Positions 13,113-26,039 of a stretch of DNA of 64,000 nt are shown one piece after another; the first letter of the stretch is position 1, and every line of letters begins with the position of its first letter. A model generated the notes under the pieces. It saw nothing but the letters and a program-made list of their open reading frames with translations, ran no database searches and was not told where the DNA came from. This stretch comes from Sclerurus mexicanus (lineage: Eukaryota > Chordata > Aves > Passeriformes > Furnariidae): the NCBI GenBank assembly GCA_013396755.1, contig VWZF01002532.1:559313-623312 (forward strand), written 5' to 3'. Position numbers and translations under genes: made by a program.

Positions 13113-13209
13113 CTTAAAGAAACCATGTTTCCTGTTTCTCTGTCCAAGCCATAAACTGATTTCAGGTGTCAAATTCGTTTCTGGGGGATCAATGACACGT
13201 TCATAAATC
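13113..13209 (-). CDS. NELL1: NELL1 coding exon (about exon 5), TSPN domain
   Basis: This 97-bp exon begins with G, completing the split Arg codon, then gives 32 codons from IYERVIDPPETNLTPEISL to the end QRNRKHGFFK. The acceptor is preceded by a good pyrimidine tract ending CCTCTACAG and the donor is TTTAAG|GTAAGC. IYERVIDPP and LWLGQRN are NELL1-type landmarks within the laminin-G-like fold. The copy contains Asn-Leu-Thr, a possible N-glycosylation sequon; from memory mammalian NELL1 has Pro instead of Thr here, so the site may be lineage-specific. Confidence 0.96.
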
Positions 13210-14567
13210 CTGTAGAGGAAATACATTGCCATTACTTGAATTTTCTTTTTCCTCTGAAAACTTTCAGAATCAGTTAACAATAAAAGATGGAAAGTAGGAC
13301 CAAAAAAACCCCCAAAATTTCATTAAATATTTACCATTGATAGCGATGAAGAAGGTATAGTACAACTTTGAAAGCAATAAATAAATAAATACAGGAAAAA
13401 ATATATTAAAATCAAACATATGAAGACTCCATAAAATTGAAACTCTCCATATGCAGCTGTGCAGCACTAGACTAAAGAAACACAATGCCAGAACCCACCA
13501 CAGTAGAGAAAATAATAAAATAGGATCATCCTAGTCCAGAGATGTCCTTGAAACTCAACTATCCACCTGGGGGAGAAAGTACAATCCCCCAAAAGATCCA
13601 ACCAGATACAACGACCTTTTGGGACTTTCAGGCTGGTTAGAATTCTGAATAGACTTCACAAAGGAAATTTATTCCACTCTACTCCCATGGTGGTTTTTTT
13701 CCTCTACATTTGTGTTTTGCATCCTTGCACATGGCCCTTTCTCCCCTTGTTACTGAATTCACTCAGCCTGGGTGCTCATGTGTGGTAGCACATCCAGATT
13801 GTGTCTGTCACCAGCACAGGTCTGGCACAGAATGGGACCTCTTTGGTATCTAACAATGACAAGAAGTAATATGAGCTCCATAAGTGACCTTTATGTACTG
13901 CATAAACTTGCACATGACTGCAGCAATCTGCATACCAAATTCCTAAAATTAATTTGTGAAAAAATGTTGTAATAGACAATTTTTAAATTAACAAACTATA
14001 CAGAGTTTTAAAAAGGTTTTGCTTGGGGGTTTGTTTCTTTATTTTTAGAAAAGCTGTAATGAAGTTTCCATAACAACTCTTCCAGGAGCACAGAACAGTA
14101 CAATGATATCATCATTTCAGAACATGAAAAATTCAAGGCCAAAGCTACTGACCTTGGATTCTCATGTTGCCATGTCACATCGGAGGAAGGCATGAACTTA
14201 CTGCTCCATAACAAAACCAGCATGCTTAATCAGGATTATTGAGAAGATGATGAAATCTATTTCCATTACTACCCAGCTCTCAGGAGTATGTATTGCTGTG
14301 TAATCACACCAGTGTGACAGCCAATAGAAATGACTCTGAACATGTCAAGACCTTTAGCTTAAAGAGGTGAAATTACCTGTGGTGAAATTCTTTTTCTTTT
14401 TTTTTTAAAGCTATGGCTTTAAAACAAACATGAAAAATGAACACTAAAGAAAAATGCAATCAACCCAACTCATCTCACAGTTACCTTCCCAATTCCACTC
14501 CAAGTGTTTCTAGCACAGGCTCACCAAGGGTAATCAACTCATTTTTCATGTTTTAAGTTGCCATCGG

Positions 14568-15210
14568 TATTGGGTTTACATCACAAGGGTTTGGTAGCAG
14601 GGGTGGCTTCTGTGAGAAGCTGCCAGAAGTTTTCCCCATGTCCAACAGAGCCAAAGCCAGCTGGCTCCAGGATGGAAGAGTCGCTGGCCAAGGCTGAGCC
14701 CATGAGCAATGGTGGTACTGCCTCTGAGATAACACATTTGAGGAGGAAAAGTTACTGCACAAGAGCAGTGAGAACATATGAGAGAAGCAACTCTGCAGAC
14801 ACCCAGGACAGTGCAGCAGGAGGGGGAGGAGAGACTGCAGCCTGTAGTAAAGACCCTGGTGAGGCAGCTGAGCCCCTGCAGGGCCATTCCCCATTCCTCT
14901 GTACTGTTTGAGGGGAGGAGGTAGAGAAAAATCAGGAGTGAAGATAAGGACAAGAAGAGAGGAGGGTGGTGGAAGGTGTTTGGTTTTATTTCTGACCACC
15001 TTACTCTGATTGAATTGATAACAAATTAAACTAATTTCCACAAGTCAAGTCTGTTCTGCCCATGGCCGTAACTGGTGAGTGACCTCTCCCTGTCCTTATC
15101 TCAATCCACGAGCTTTTCATTATAATTTTCTCTCCTCCCCTGTCCAGTTGAGAAGACCGATAGAGCAGCTTCAATGGGCACCTGGTGTCCACCCAGGGTC
15201 AAACCCACCA
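14568..15210 (+). mobile_element. Solo LTR of an avian endogenous retrovirus
   Basis: The segment starts TATTGGGTTTAC and ends GGTCAAACCCACCA, so its ends are inverted (TGGGTTT against AAACCCA). It contains AATAACAAATTAAA-like polyadenylation context near 15020-15030, followed by CCTTATCTCAATCCACGAGC, a motif common in bird LTRs. The length of about 640 bp and the absence of coding sequence fit a solo LTR, probably internally deleted. Target-site duplication is not convincing. Open frames on both strands here are by-products of the repeat. Confidence 0.75.
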
Positions 15211-16582
15211 TATCACTTAATTGGGAAATTCATATATTTGCAGAGGCCTAGAATAACATCCCAGTATTAAAGAAATTCTAGAAATATCGATAAAGGTCTT
15301 TATGTCAAAGAGTCACGTATTCCACCCACTTTTGCTTTTCAAACTAAGTAGTAAACCACTTGCCAAAACCAAATGGAAGCAATCTATAAAACTAAAGGCA
15401 AACTTACTTTTTTGTGGGGTTGTTTTGGTTTTTTTTTAGAGAAACAAGAAGGAAAATCTTAAACCTAAGAACAAAACAGTTACATGAAAATTACAGCTTA
15501 AGATGTAAGCACCGGGTTCAGAAGACTTCTAATACTCACAATTTTATTGCTCAAGTTTATTATAGGAATTTTGCATGTACCATCTCTATCAATATTTTAA
15601 AGTGTAAGTAGAGGCCTCATGCAAAATTGAAGGTCTACTCAAATGCAAAACTGCTGCAAAATCTTGAACGAGGAACAAAGAATTGACATGCTCCTTGAGA
15701 GCATGTGCACTGAATTGCACTACCATATTAGGAATTTATCTTTCTATATATAACACATCTTTATTCATGATTTTGGTTAATAATGAAATGGAAAATTTCT
15801 CATCTCCTAAAGGCTAGTCAATATTCATTAAAGAACTCCATTTCTGCTAACAGATAAAATCCCAGTGCTGGCCAGGTTCAACAACACTACTTATCGAAGA
15901 ATATCTGATTTTTATTCACCTGGCCTAGTTAAAGTTAAGAAACTCTACAATATCTGTGTGCAATTACATATTAAAAAATCAAAACCTAACTGACGTTGTT
16001 ATACGACAGTTCAACAATAGCAAGTAAGGAAGACAAATCAGAGGCTGAAGGGACTTATCTTTTCCAATGATTTAACAGTCTTTCAATCTGTGTGGAAAGG
16101 GCTGCAGCAACCTTCTTTCCAGAGTCTCTTCAGGAAGTGCCATTCACAGGACACAGAAGCTCAAGATTCCCCACATTCCTCTACTGTTCTACTCTAGTTC
16201 AAATTAAATTTCTGAAGCAGGTATTCACCTTAAATTAAGGGATTAATTAAGGCTTAGTTTGTGCATTATTCCACATATATCTAAGAGACTGGTTTGTTTT
16301 CTTCTCATAACATCTGCCCAAGGAGTAATAGGCTTAGGATTCAAGAGAAGGCATGAGAGGCAGGCCAGTCCTTGATTATCTTCCTTTGTCAAAAGATGTT
16401 TTGGTTGACACTATTTGGTTTGCAAACAATGTGAACTTACTTTACTACTGTATACTGTTAAATATCAGCAACAACAACAAAAAAAAAGCCCCAGCAAGCA
16501 TACATACAGCTTATTGCTACTCCTAGAAGCCACTCTATACTCTTGGGAAATGAAAAGGTCAAAAAGCACATCAGTCAAAAAG

Positions 16583-16625
16583 AACCAAAATCAAAACCAA
16601 AACCAAACAAACAAATAAACAAAAA
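16583..16625 (+). repeat. A/C-rich low-complexity tract
   Basis: Imperfect repeats of CAAAAC and AAAC, grading into AAACAAATAAAC. Confidence 0.85.
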
Positions 16626-18869
16626 CTCACAAGGAACATGGTTCACCATATACTGTTTCTTTAATGAAAAAGAATTAAAATTCCAGTAAGACTGGAAGCT
16701 GCTAAACAGCTGTAAACCACTTAAACAAAATAAATCTGGAACTACATGGATGAAACCTTTTCAAACCTCAGCAAACAGGGCTTCACCAGCTACACACATT
16801 AGCAGCTGATAGCCAGCTGTGCTGAATGATGCACAGCTGGAGTAGAGCCAGAAACTGGACATATCTCCTGCCTCCCAAGCTCATAGTTTAAATCACAAGA
16901 ACATCCTAAGGGGAGATTTATTCCTAGAACAGGTTTTTGAAGAGGAGGGAGACTTCATGGGTATTGAAGACACCCTGTCAATACAGAATAATTACCATGG
17001 CACATGCAGAAGTAATTTGGAACAGGGTTTCAACCCTAAGTTAGGGTTACTCATACATGTACATCACTTACAAATCTATCAAATATTACTGATCATTCAG
17101 GTGGTTTTCCAAGGGGGTTCTACACTTAGACAAACTCATAAACCATGAACATTCTGGAACACATTTCAAAGTGCAATGAGAAAAGTTACTACTTTAAGGT
17201 GAAATTTAGTTATTACTATTGTTTGTGAAGTGGAAAAAACCCTTGCTCTGCTTCCCTTCCTGTACTGGTTTTCTTTTGGAGAAAAATCGTTTTTCAGGCT
17301 GAAAAAAATACTGTTGCTGAATAGAAACAAAAGAATGTTCTTTTTCACAGCTACATTAAGCTTCGACATCACTCACTTTCCTTTGCTTGGCTTTCTGGGC
17401 TGAGGTGTGTCACCTTCTGTGGCTTTATACCCGCTTGACCAATACTTTGTATTTGGCATATGAATGGCTGAATTATACACTTTCAGCTTATGAAGTGCTG
17501 GTCTAGAGCTCCTTGGAGACCAGTTTTCAATACATTTGGCTCTGATACCGACACAGAGAAATGTGCAATACACTTCACAAGAAAAGGGATGCTCAGAAAG
17601 AGGACTCCAGGGAACTGTGGTCACTAAAACTACTGCAGACTGAATAGCCCCTCCAGCATGAGGAGACCCAGGTCTCCAGGTTAATGGAAGCTCTATTACA
17701 TACTTGAGACTTTCAGATTTATGATTACTGCATTCACTTCCCAAGAGAAAGCTTAATTTACCCCTACTTTATGCCAACATATTTCAACGAAGCTAAACCA
17801 TAAAACTGGACTAACACAACAATGAACCAATCCTACTGTCTTGAAATGTTCATGCTCAGAATACATTCACTAACCACTGATCCTTTCAGCAAAATGTAAT
17901 AAGAAAAACATCTGTTAGTATACAAATATCCACGATATTCATGTGTTTCGTATCTATACCTCTACCCTATCTGCACACTTTATTAAGTATTCTTATGCAA
18001 TCCTCAGGAACACCTTTCTCAAGGACTCGTTCCAAACAGGCATCTCTGCCATAATGAGGAAAATATGCAGAAAATAGAAAATCTATAAAATAATCAGTGG
18101 GTTCCTGCAAGGACGCATATCTAAAATATTTGCATGCTAATACACATACACACTTCTCTGCATAGAAGAACTTCTGTAGAAATCAAGCTCTGTTGGAAAA
18201 GGTGACAGTTCCCTTCCACATATTTGATATAAATTATTTTAAGCTTCTTTAAAATGTGTAAATATACAATGGTTTAATGGTATACATACAAAATACACAA
18301 TTCAAAAATTGGGAAATATCCTCATTTTACACACGTGCAAACTGAAACATAGAAGGACTGAATAACCAAGATCACAGAGACAGTCTTTGTCCAAGATCTG
18401 AGCCATTAGACTGGGCATGATTGAGGCTTAGCTGCCTCAAACACTGGGTCACCCTCCCTCTGGAAAAAGCACGGCATGGAACCATCTCTGCAGTGAAGAT
18501 GGCTGCTTACACATAATTTTATTGAAAAAAGTTAACACTTAGAGAGCATTTCCACTTTCGTGGAGATGCAGCTCTACTTCATGCATACAGCATTTGCTAT
18601 GCCAGAAGCATTTTTGAAATTGCTGAAATATTTAGCAGAACATGAAAATAAACTTTATGTCTGCTCGCATTAGAATACATCAGCTGACACAGACTGATCA
18701 GGAGATGCAACTGTCTAACATTCTGAACATTAAAATAGACTGTAATTCAACAATGACTACAAAATAGCACACCTAATCATGACATTTTCAAAATCTTTAA
18801 GGTCTAAAATATGAGTAGATTACTAAAATAGGAATATGCCTTCTCAAATTTGCAGGCTAGATATGAAAA

Positions 18870-19016
18870 CCCTAAGATGAGTACAGTTGGTTAGAGCATG
18901 GTGCTAATGACACCAAGGTTGCGGGTTTGATCCCTGCATGGGCCATTAATTTAAGAGTTGGACTTGATAATCCTTGTGAGTCCCTTCCAACTCAGAATAT
19001 TCTGTGAAATCTATGA
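18870..19016 (+). mobile_element. tRNA-Ile-derived SINE with CR1-like tail (TguSINE1-like)
   Basis: The head is a degenerate isoleucine tRNA: A-box region around 18886-18900 (GTTGGTTAGAGCATGGTG), an anticodon-loop stretch GCTAATGAC, and the B box GGTTTGATCCC at 18924-18934. It is followed from about 18945 by a tail resembling the CR1 3' end: GAGTTGGACTTGATAATCCT, CCCTTCCAACTCAGAATA, ATTCTGTGA. This head-tail combination is that of passerine TguSINE1, mobilised by CR1-type reverse transcriptase. It is not a functional tRNA: the anticodon loop is altered and the acceptor end is lost in the tail. Confidence 0.88.
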
Positions 19017-19075
19017 ACACACACAGCCCTAAACTGCATTAATCAGACATGAACCAGAGAGATTTAGACTTGCGA

Positions 19076-19392
19076 AGGTATAAAATCCCAGGGTTTCCTT
19101 TGTTTGGGGTCCCCATTCAGAGGCACCCAGCTTGACTTGCTATTTTGTTATTTAGGCGTTGCACCAAGATTAAACTATTTGAAGGATCTGGACTTCTGTG
19201 AGTCTTCTGTGGGAAACCTGGTGTCCATCCAGTAGGGAAACCTGGTCTGACTGTGCGAGTGTGGTGTGTGCAGGAAGTCAGGCAGCTCACTGGAGCTGCC
19301 CACTATGAAGGGGTCACCATCCCAGCTCAGATGGTGCAGGTGTGACTGCCAGAATGGCTCCTGGATGGTCTGACAGGGAAGTTTCCTTAGCA
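19076..19392 (+). mobile_element. Truncated LTR, related to the copy near 38.7 kb
   Basis: This is colinear with 38671-38979 over its whole length: TATAAAA (19079-19085), a TTTGGGGT block, polyadenylation signal ATTAAA (19169-19174), the GGGAAACCTGG motif, and the shared 3' block GACTGCCAGA then TGGCTCCTGGATGGT. Order and spacing of TATA box and ATTAAA fit U3/R/U5 of an endogenous retrovirus LTR. The U3 upstream of the TATA box is largely missing; about 60 bp further left lies the end of the SINE. Confidence 0.78.
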
Positions 19393-21626
19393 TTATTTTA
19401 TTGGTAGTACAATTAAGAAACAAAGAGCTGCAGTTTAAACACCCCTGTGGCTGGGGCACGGCAAGAACTTCCCTTCTCAGCCCCTGGTCTCTATCAATGC
19501 AAGAAGAGGCTGTTTTGTTCCTGGTATGGCTGCCATAGCTACTCTGTCGAAGCTATAAATTTCCATGTCGAGAACAGGTGTTGAATTTATCACACCCAGT
19601 TTTAAATGTCTCCAAAGTTCATACCTACAGTGAAGCCAGTCCTCTAGACTCACTCATTTAATAAAGCGACATGAGTGTTTCTAGGGTGTGATTCATCTTA
19701 CAGTAAATGAATCACTCTCTGAAGGCCCCTCTGACAGCTGCACAGGAGCCCTTCCTGACACCAGGGTGAATCATCAAAACAGATTTTTGCAATTCAAAGC
19801 CTGATCCTCAAAACTGACACTCTCTTGCAATCGTTCATTACCCTGTGTACATCCATCTGGATCTTCAGATCCTTTAAATATGCTGACGGGGATGGAGAAG
19901 TTCTTCCATGGCAGCCTTTGAAATGGCACTCTCTACTGCTGTAACACAAAGAGGAGAAAAGGAAGTTCCCCCATGTCTTGCATCAGCCTTTCTCCTAAAT
20001 CTAATTTGCAGAGGTGCTGACCACCTTTGACCATTGCTAATCTTCAACTGAACCTTCAAAAACTTAGTGCATCTAAAATAGCAAATGTGAGGCCCATTGT
20101 GTAAAAACAACCAGCTGCTTCAAAGAGTTAGTCCAACATGTTTTCTGAATCTCAGCTGCATAAAGAAACTGATTGTATCAGTCCCAAGGGTTAGGATACA
20201 ATATTGGCATTTGTCTTTCTATCTATTCTCACAGAAGGATTAAGAACTGATTTAAAAAATAAATATTAGGATATCTTTACATATTTCCCTTTCAACCCAT
20301 TTTCTATATGCCTCCCTATGAAAATCTGTCAATACCAATGTGATTGGATTTTCTTGATAGTGTTTACAGATAGAATGCATTGTTTGACATGCATTCAGTT
20401 CTGGAGCAACTTTAACTGAATTATTCATTCAGTTTCCAGCATTTTGTTTCAGAAAAATAAACTTCCTGAGGGAAATTTTGGTGGGTTTTTTTTTGTGTGT
20501 GTGCTATCTTCTCTGTCATAGTATAAGAGTTCACAAACACTTAACAGAGGAAAGCAATTTAGATTAAAATCTTGGGTTTTGAGGGAAACCTTTCTTACTA
20601 AATTTTGAATATACAGAGTAACTGCCAAGTATTTAATCAAAAGTTATTGTTCAGCTCTGGGAGAAAAAAATAGGAGGTGTCCAGTAATAGTATATGTTAG
20701 GCAAAAGACTCAAGAGTGCATGCTCAGTTCTCTTCAAGCTCTGTCACCCAAATGATTTCATTGATTTTTCTGGATTATCACAGAGGTAGAGTTAAGGTAC
20801 TCTTCACTTTAATTATTCCAAATACAAATCTAAATTTAAAAATAAAGCTTTATCTAAATAAAACTCAATTAAGAAAACCCTCCTCTTTTTCATTCAAGAG
20901 AAATTCAAACTAACTTTTAAGACTTTATAATACACAAGAGGAAATTAAACAAATGCAAGTAAAGATAGTTAAAAGAGCACTTTTCACTGTCAGGTTTGGG
21001 AGTTTATTCACAAGTAAATTCACAAAGCTATTATCTGCATGTGTGGGGCTTTCCTTACAAAACACAATAAGTTTTTTGGCTTCCTACAAAGTTATCAATG
21101 AATTTTAGCAGTTCCTGAGCACTAAACTATAACAAATCATTGTTATCAACTCAAAGTAGAGGACAGGACCCACTAAATGATACAACTGTGGCCACACAAG
21201 GGCAGAAATCCTTTCTCAGGATACTATGCCTGTACAGTATCTTTCAGCTGGAGATCCCAAGCTAGATTCCAATACCTTCACAAACAAGGTCAGTATTACA
21301 AAATTTACTTTGCAAATGACAAAACATATAAAAATGATTCCTGACAATAACAATCTTAAGATTGTGTCTAAGCCTAGGCTAAGAGCTGCAGTGTTCACCC
21401 ATCTTCATAAAACAAAAACAGCACTTGTGAAAGTGCAAAAAAAAACAGAAAATAAGTTGAGTCAGACTCTAAGCAGAAACAGAAATTTGGCCATTTGCTT
21501 TTTCAAGAGTTATAGGGAAAAAAAATGCTAACAAACTGTGAGGTCAACTGGATCCAGAGCAGGACTTTCAGTATCAAGACTTAGTTTGATACCCAAATGG
21601 CTATTGCATTGTTCAGCTTTGGCAAC

Positions 21627-22147
21627 TGTACTGCTTTTGGCCAGGACAAAGGTAATTTTCTTCAGAGCAGCTGGTATGGTGCTATATTTTGGATTTGTGA
21701 CCAAAACAGTGTGGATAACACACATATGTTTTAGCTAATGCTGAGCAGGACACAGTGTAAAGGCTTTTCTGCTTCTGACATGGTCCCACCAGCGAGTGGG
21801 CTGGGGGTACACAAGGAGCTGGGAAGGGGGGACAGCCAGGACAGCAGACCCCAACTGATCCAAGGAATATCCCATTTCATATGACATAACTCTCAGCAAT
21901 ACAGGCTGGGGAAAGGAGAAAGAGGATGGGGAACACTTGGAGTTACAGCATTAGTCTCCTACACCTGCCCGCTGAGATGAAATGCAAATTCCTTATTTTG
22001 CTTTGCTTTAGCTGTTAAACTGTCTATCTCAACTCAATTCTCCAAACGCCTCTTCTCACTTTCATCCTACCAATTCTCTTCCCTACCTCCACTGTAGGGG
22101 CAGCACCTGTGTGGTGCTTAGCTGCCTAACAGCACTAAACCACAACA
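21627..22147 (+). mobile_element. Solo LTR, avian ERVL-type (521 bp)
   Basis: It starts TGTACTGCTTTTGGCCAGGA and ends CTAAACCACAACA, with TG...CA termini. Internal landmarks are GCTATATTTTGGATTTGTG, ACAGCCAGGACAGCAGACCC, a CATATGACATAACTCTCAGC promoter-side block, TTTTGCTTTGC, and TTAAACTGTCTATCTCAAC before the U5. These match the organisation of the abundant bird LTRs that start TGTCCTGG. Flanking pentamers GCAAC (21622-21626) and GAAAC (22148-22152) agree at 4 of 5 bases, consistent with a 5-bp target-site duplication. No internal retroviral genes are attached. Confidence 0.87.
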
Positions 22148-25100
22148 GAAACCTTCTGCTTTTAATAGTGCGTCTGAAAATACATTTTGAACTGGTAAAT
22201 CTGAGCTAAATAGCATATGGTTCCTCATCCTGGCATTGCCTATAAAACTTGTACATAATCTACAAGTAGCGGAAGCACAAGAGGAACGTACTTGTTGCTG
22301 GGTTTGGTTCAGATGATAACTTTTACCATATTCAGCAGAGCTTAAGGTGGTGTCTAGGTCAAAAGAATCCTTCCTCTGAAGTGTTGAGGTAAATGTCATA
22401 CACATACACAGACTTTTCTTATAAAAATAAATGTGCACAACTCCTATGGATTAATGGGAATTTAGGTACTTATCTTTAAACATCTCAATATACAGTTGAG
22501 AGCTACATGGATCAAATACCACTTTTCAAACAAATTTCTGACTCTTCAAACTTATTTTGACATCTTTTCACCATTTGTGAGTAACTATCACTGTCTGACT
22601 CCCAGAGCATAAACCACATAACAGTAGGTTTTTTATGATGCACACAAGTATCCACTACAGTCAAGGAGACAGACACACTTATAATTGAGGACAATACTAA
22701 AACTCACAGGGTCACTAAAAGACATCCTTTAACTTCAGCACGCTTTGAAGCTCAGGTTCTAAACCAGACCACTGAATTAAGCAAACTGTTAACAAGAAAG
22801 CTAAAAGCACAGCACACTCGTTTGTTACCGTACCAAACATCATACCAAAAGCCGACCTCAGAAGAACCAAATGTTCAGAATACATGCCAGATGCCAAATA
22901 TCATCAAACCAAGTCTGAGGAATTAAAAGCAGATTCTAGAAATATGAGGAAGAAATTAATTCAATTGATTCTTTCAAGATATAAAAAGAAAAGCTCCTCT
23001 CCCACAAATTAAACAAGAAGCCCTTAGAGAAAGATACATATGAGATAAAAAAACTGTATTTCAATATCTGTGAAGCAAGTGGTAAAAAAATAAGCCTATC
23101 TTACTTCAGAAAGCAAAAGGGTAAAAATGTGCATCAGAATAATGGCACAAAGAAGCACTGGTACTTAAGGTCTTGCAGCAAAATTAACCCCAAACTAAAA
23201 TTTTACCAGAACAAAGAGGTAAAACCAAAATCTCCATTTTGTCATGAAAAAATAAATAATCATAAACAAAAAATCTAAGATTGCTTTTGGGGTTTGTCAC
23301 AAGGCATTTGTTGAGTGAGAACTGGCAGCGCTGAAATTTTGCGTTTATTACCTCTGCCTGCTGCATAAAGGGATGTAGCAATCCCTGTCCCAAGACCTGT
23401 ATGCAGCACAAGGGTCTTCACAGCTGGCAGGTACAGCAGAACCTGAGGCATGGTGAGCTCACAGCTTCCAAACAACCCTTCTTCACTAAATACATGCAGC
23501 CTTTGTCTTCCCTATCTCATGCTCCTCTCAACCCCAAAGTTGATTTACCTACTACAATAAGACAGGTAAAGCAGAATCAGGCTCTTGATTCCCACTCCTT
23601 TCTGTACTGCTGCAAAAGAAAATTTAAAATCAAGCCATCCAAAGCAACCTGTCTATGAAACAGGTTTATTCCCCCTTTCAAAAACACATCTGCTGAGAAG
23701 TTAATTGCTTTATGGGGTATCTTGTTGTAGGATCATCTCATCAAGGGCTTCATGTCATCACTAAATGACTTGTATGTAATCATAAAATAACCTCATCCAT
23801 ATTCCAGAGCCAATTCCCTGCAGTGACTGAAGGCAACTGCAGGCTGAGGATCGCAGGCTTCGCCTTTGCTGCCACATTCATGCCAGAGCCCTGCCATTAG
23901 TGCTGTCACAGCCTGTGCAATGGCACTCTGCCCTCCCTAGAGCTGCCACTCCTCCCCAAAAGCCACTGGCTCTGTGGGGAGCCAGAGGGTGCTGACTCAT
24001 TCCATGTTCCTCAGCTCTTCCTGCAGGTTTACAGGATAACCCACATCTCCATTCTCCCATGGTATTTTTCAATTGCCTGGTTTAGTCTCAGGAGTTTGAA
24101 AAGTAACATTGCACTCTCTCCATAATAACTAATTGGCCATGACTGAGGAGGTGTATGAAACAGAGTAAACATAGAACAAGCCATTATATTGGCTCTAAAA
24201 TTAAGGTTAGATGGAAACTGCCAGCAAACAGGCAGAAAAGCACTCCACAGGGACAGCCCATTTCTCACACCTGACACACTCAGGGGGTGAAAGCAGGGTT
24301 CTACTGAAGTCAATGAGAGTTCTCACTGCAGGCATCACTGGGGCCAGGGTTGTCCCCCAGGGATACTGCTTGGCACATCTTTTAGCACACTTTAAGTTAA
24401 GTAGCTGGTTTGACACTCAAAAATTCCGCTCGGGCTGAAGAAGTCCTTCTAGTTGCATTAGTTGGCACAATGCTAGTTATTTGCTTTCAGTACAGACATG
24501 ATGAAGAGAATGCCACTGAAATTGCAGATCAATTAAGCAATGCAGCTTCTGCTGATTCTTTCATTTACTGGCTGGTCTCAGATATGACAACAACTTATCA
24601 GACTGGAAGTTGCATGTTACCTCACTCCTATGCTGAGGATCAAACTATCATCTTTCCCTTTACTGCTCCTTTGATGTATCATTACATTGTTAATACAGAT
24701 TATAAAAATTCTTCATATCATTAAAATATTTAAAATGGAAGCAGAGGCCAATATATGATTTTTTTCCATTAAAAAAACCCACATCACCAAACCCAAAAAA
24801 AACCTACATGAACCAGCTCACGAAACACTTATCTGTGTAGAAATGGAGTGTTCCTCAACTCCCAGAAATACCTCACCTTCTGAAGCATGAGACTGGACTG
24901 CCTTTGCCACTCCCTCAGCTGGCACATTTGCAAAGCAGCTCATGCCCACAGCACAGAACCAGAAACTCTGTTGTCCCCACATTCTGGGCTGAGCCTACTT
25001 GACCCCCCTACATACCATAGGGAGAATCCAAATACCATGGAGGCCTAGCTAGACCTCTCCCTCACACAGCTACATCTGCAAATACACCAAGTGGCTTTGC

Positions 25101-26021
25101 TTGCCATGTGAAGTGAGAGAGGGCAACACACCACTGCTGCAGTGAGACCCATGCCACTGCCTGACACCCCTGACATGACTGCCACACAGTGTTTCTGAGC
25201 CCTGACACCTTCCACCTCTGAGCACTCTACATGCCTCCAGCTCCCCATGCCCAAGGAACCAGCGTGACTGCTCCTGCACCACTGTTCTTGGAGTGCTGTC
25301 AGTTTTCTCTGTCACCAAATCGTGCAGTGATGAGAAGTGTCAAGTTTTGGGGTAGTAATAAATGCCGTCAAGCAGTCTCTACCTCCTTGCAGCCAACATG
25401 AGGATTTTGACAAGACTGGATTTCTACAAAGAATTCTTTTGGGAGTTACTGCTGTTCTGAATTGCCAAAGAAAGACACCTCAAGTACTAAACCGCTTCAT
25501 AAAACTCCAGGCTGGTTTCACAAACTTCAGCAGTCTCAGTCCTGTTTGCTCAATTGCCCTCCCATGTCCCACCACACTCAGGAGGTTTCAGATTATTTGG
25601 AAAGACTCTGCACTATTTGCTATACAGAGACTCAGACCTCAAGTCAGCTGTTGAATAGGTCAGAGGGGTTCTCACCTGCTCTTTGGCAAAGGCCCTATGT
25701 TTTTACAAAAGTATTTAACTTGAATTATACTACCATTTTTCAATTCGGGTCCAGTATCATCCTATGTGACTTGTAGTTTTAAACTCCAGAGTTTAGCTAA
25801 CCACTTCAAATGGAAGAGTTCATTTATGCCTTGGATCTCAGTTAATCGATCTGCCTGGAGCAAGACAATTGTTTTTATAATCTGAATGGAAAAAGCTCAA
25901 AACATTTGCTCTATCTGGTTGATTCTCAAATTACCATGATCACCTCTCTGTCCATATGACCCGATCAGTACTCCAACAAATAAAAGGAAAATAGAGCCAA
26001 GTAACAGGAGATTTCCCCTGG

Positions 26022-26039
26022 AAAAAAAAAAAAAAAAAA
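26022..26039 (+). repeat. Poly(A) tract, 18 bases
   Basis: Eighteen uninterrupted A, followed by C and four more A. No retrocopy body was recognised to its left, so it is listed as a simple tract. Confidence 0.9.

Noticed and set aside
14553..15041. 162-codon and 117-codon overlapping frames on both strands
   Set aside because: They lie inside the solo LTR at 14568-15210 and are by-products of its GC-rich sequence.
18870..18944. tRNA-Ile gene
   Set aside because: A and B boxes are present but the anticodon arm is altered, the acceptor stem does not close, and a CR1-like tail follows directly, so it is a SINE head.
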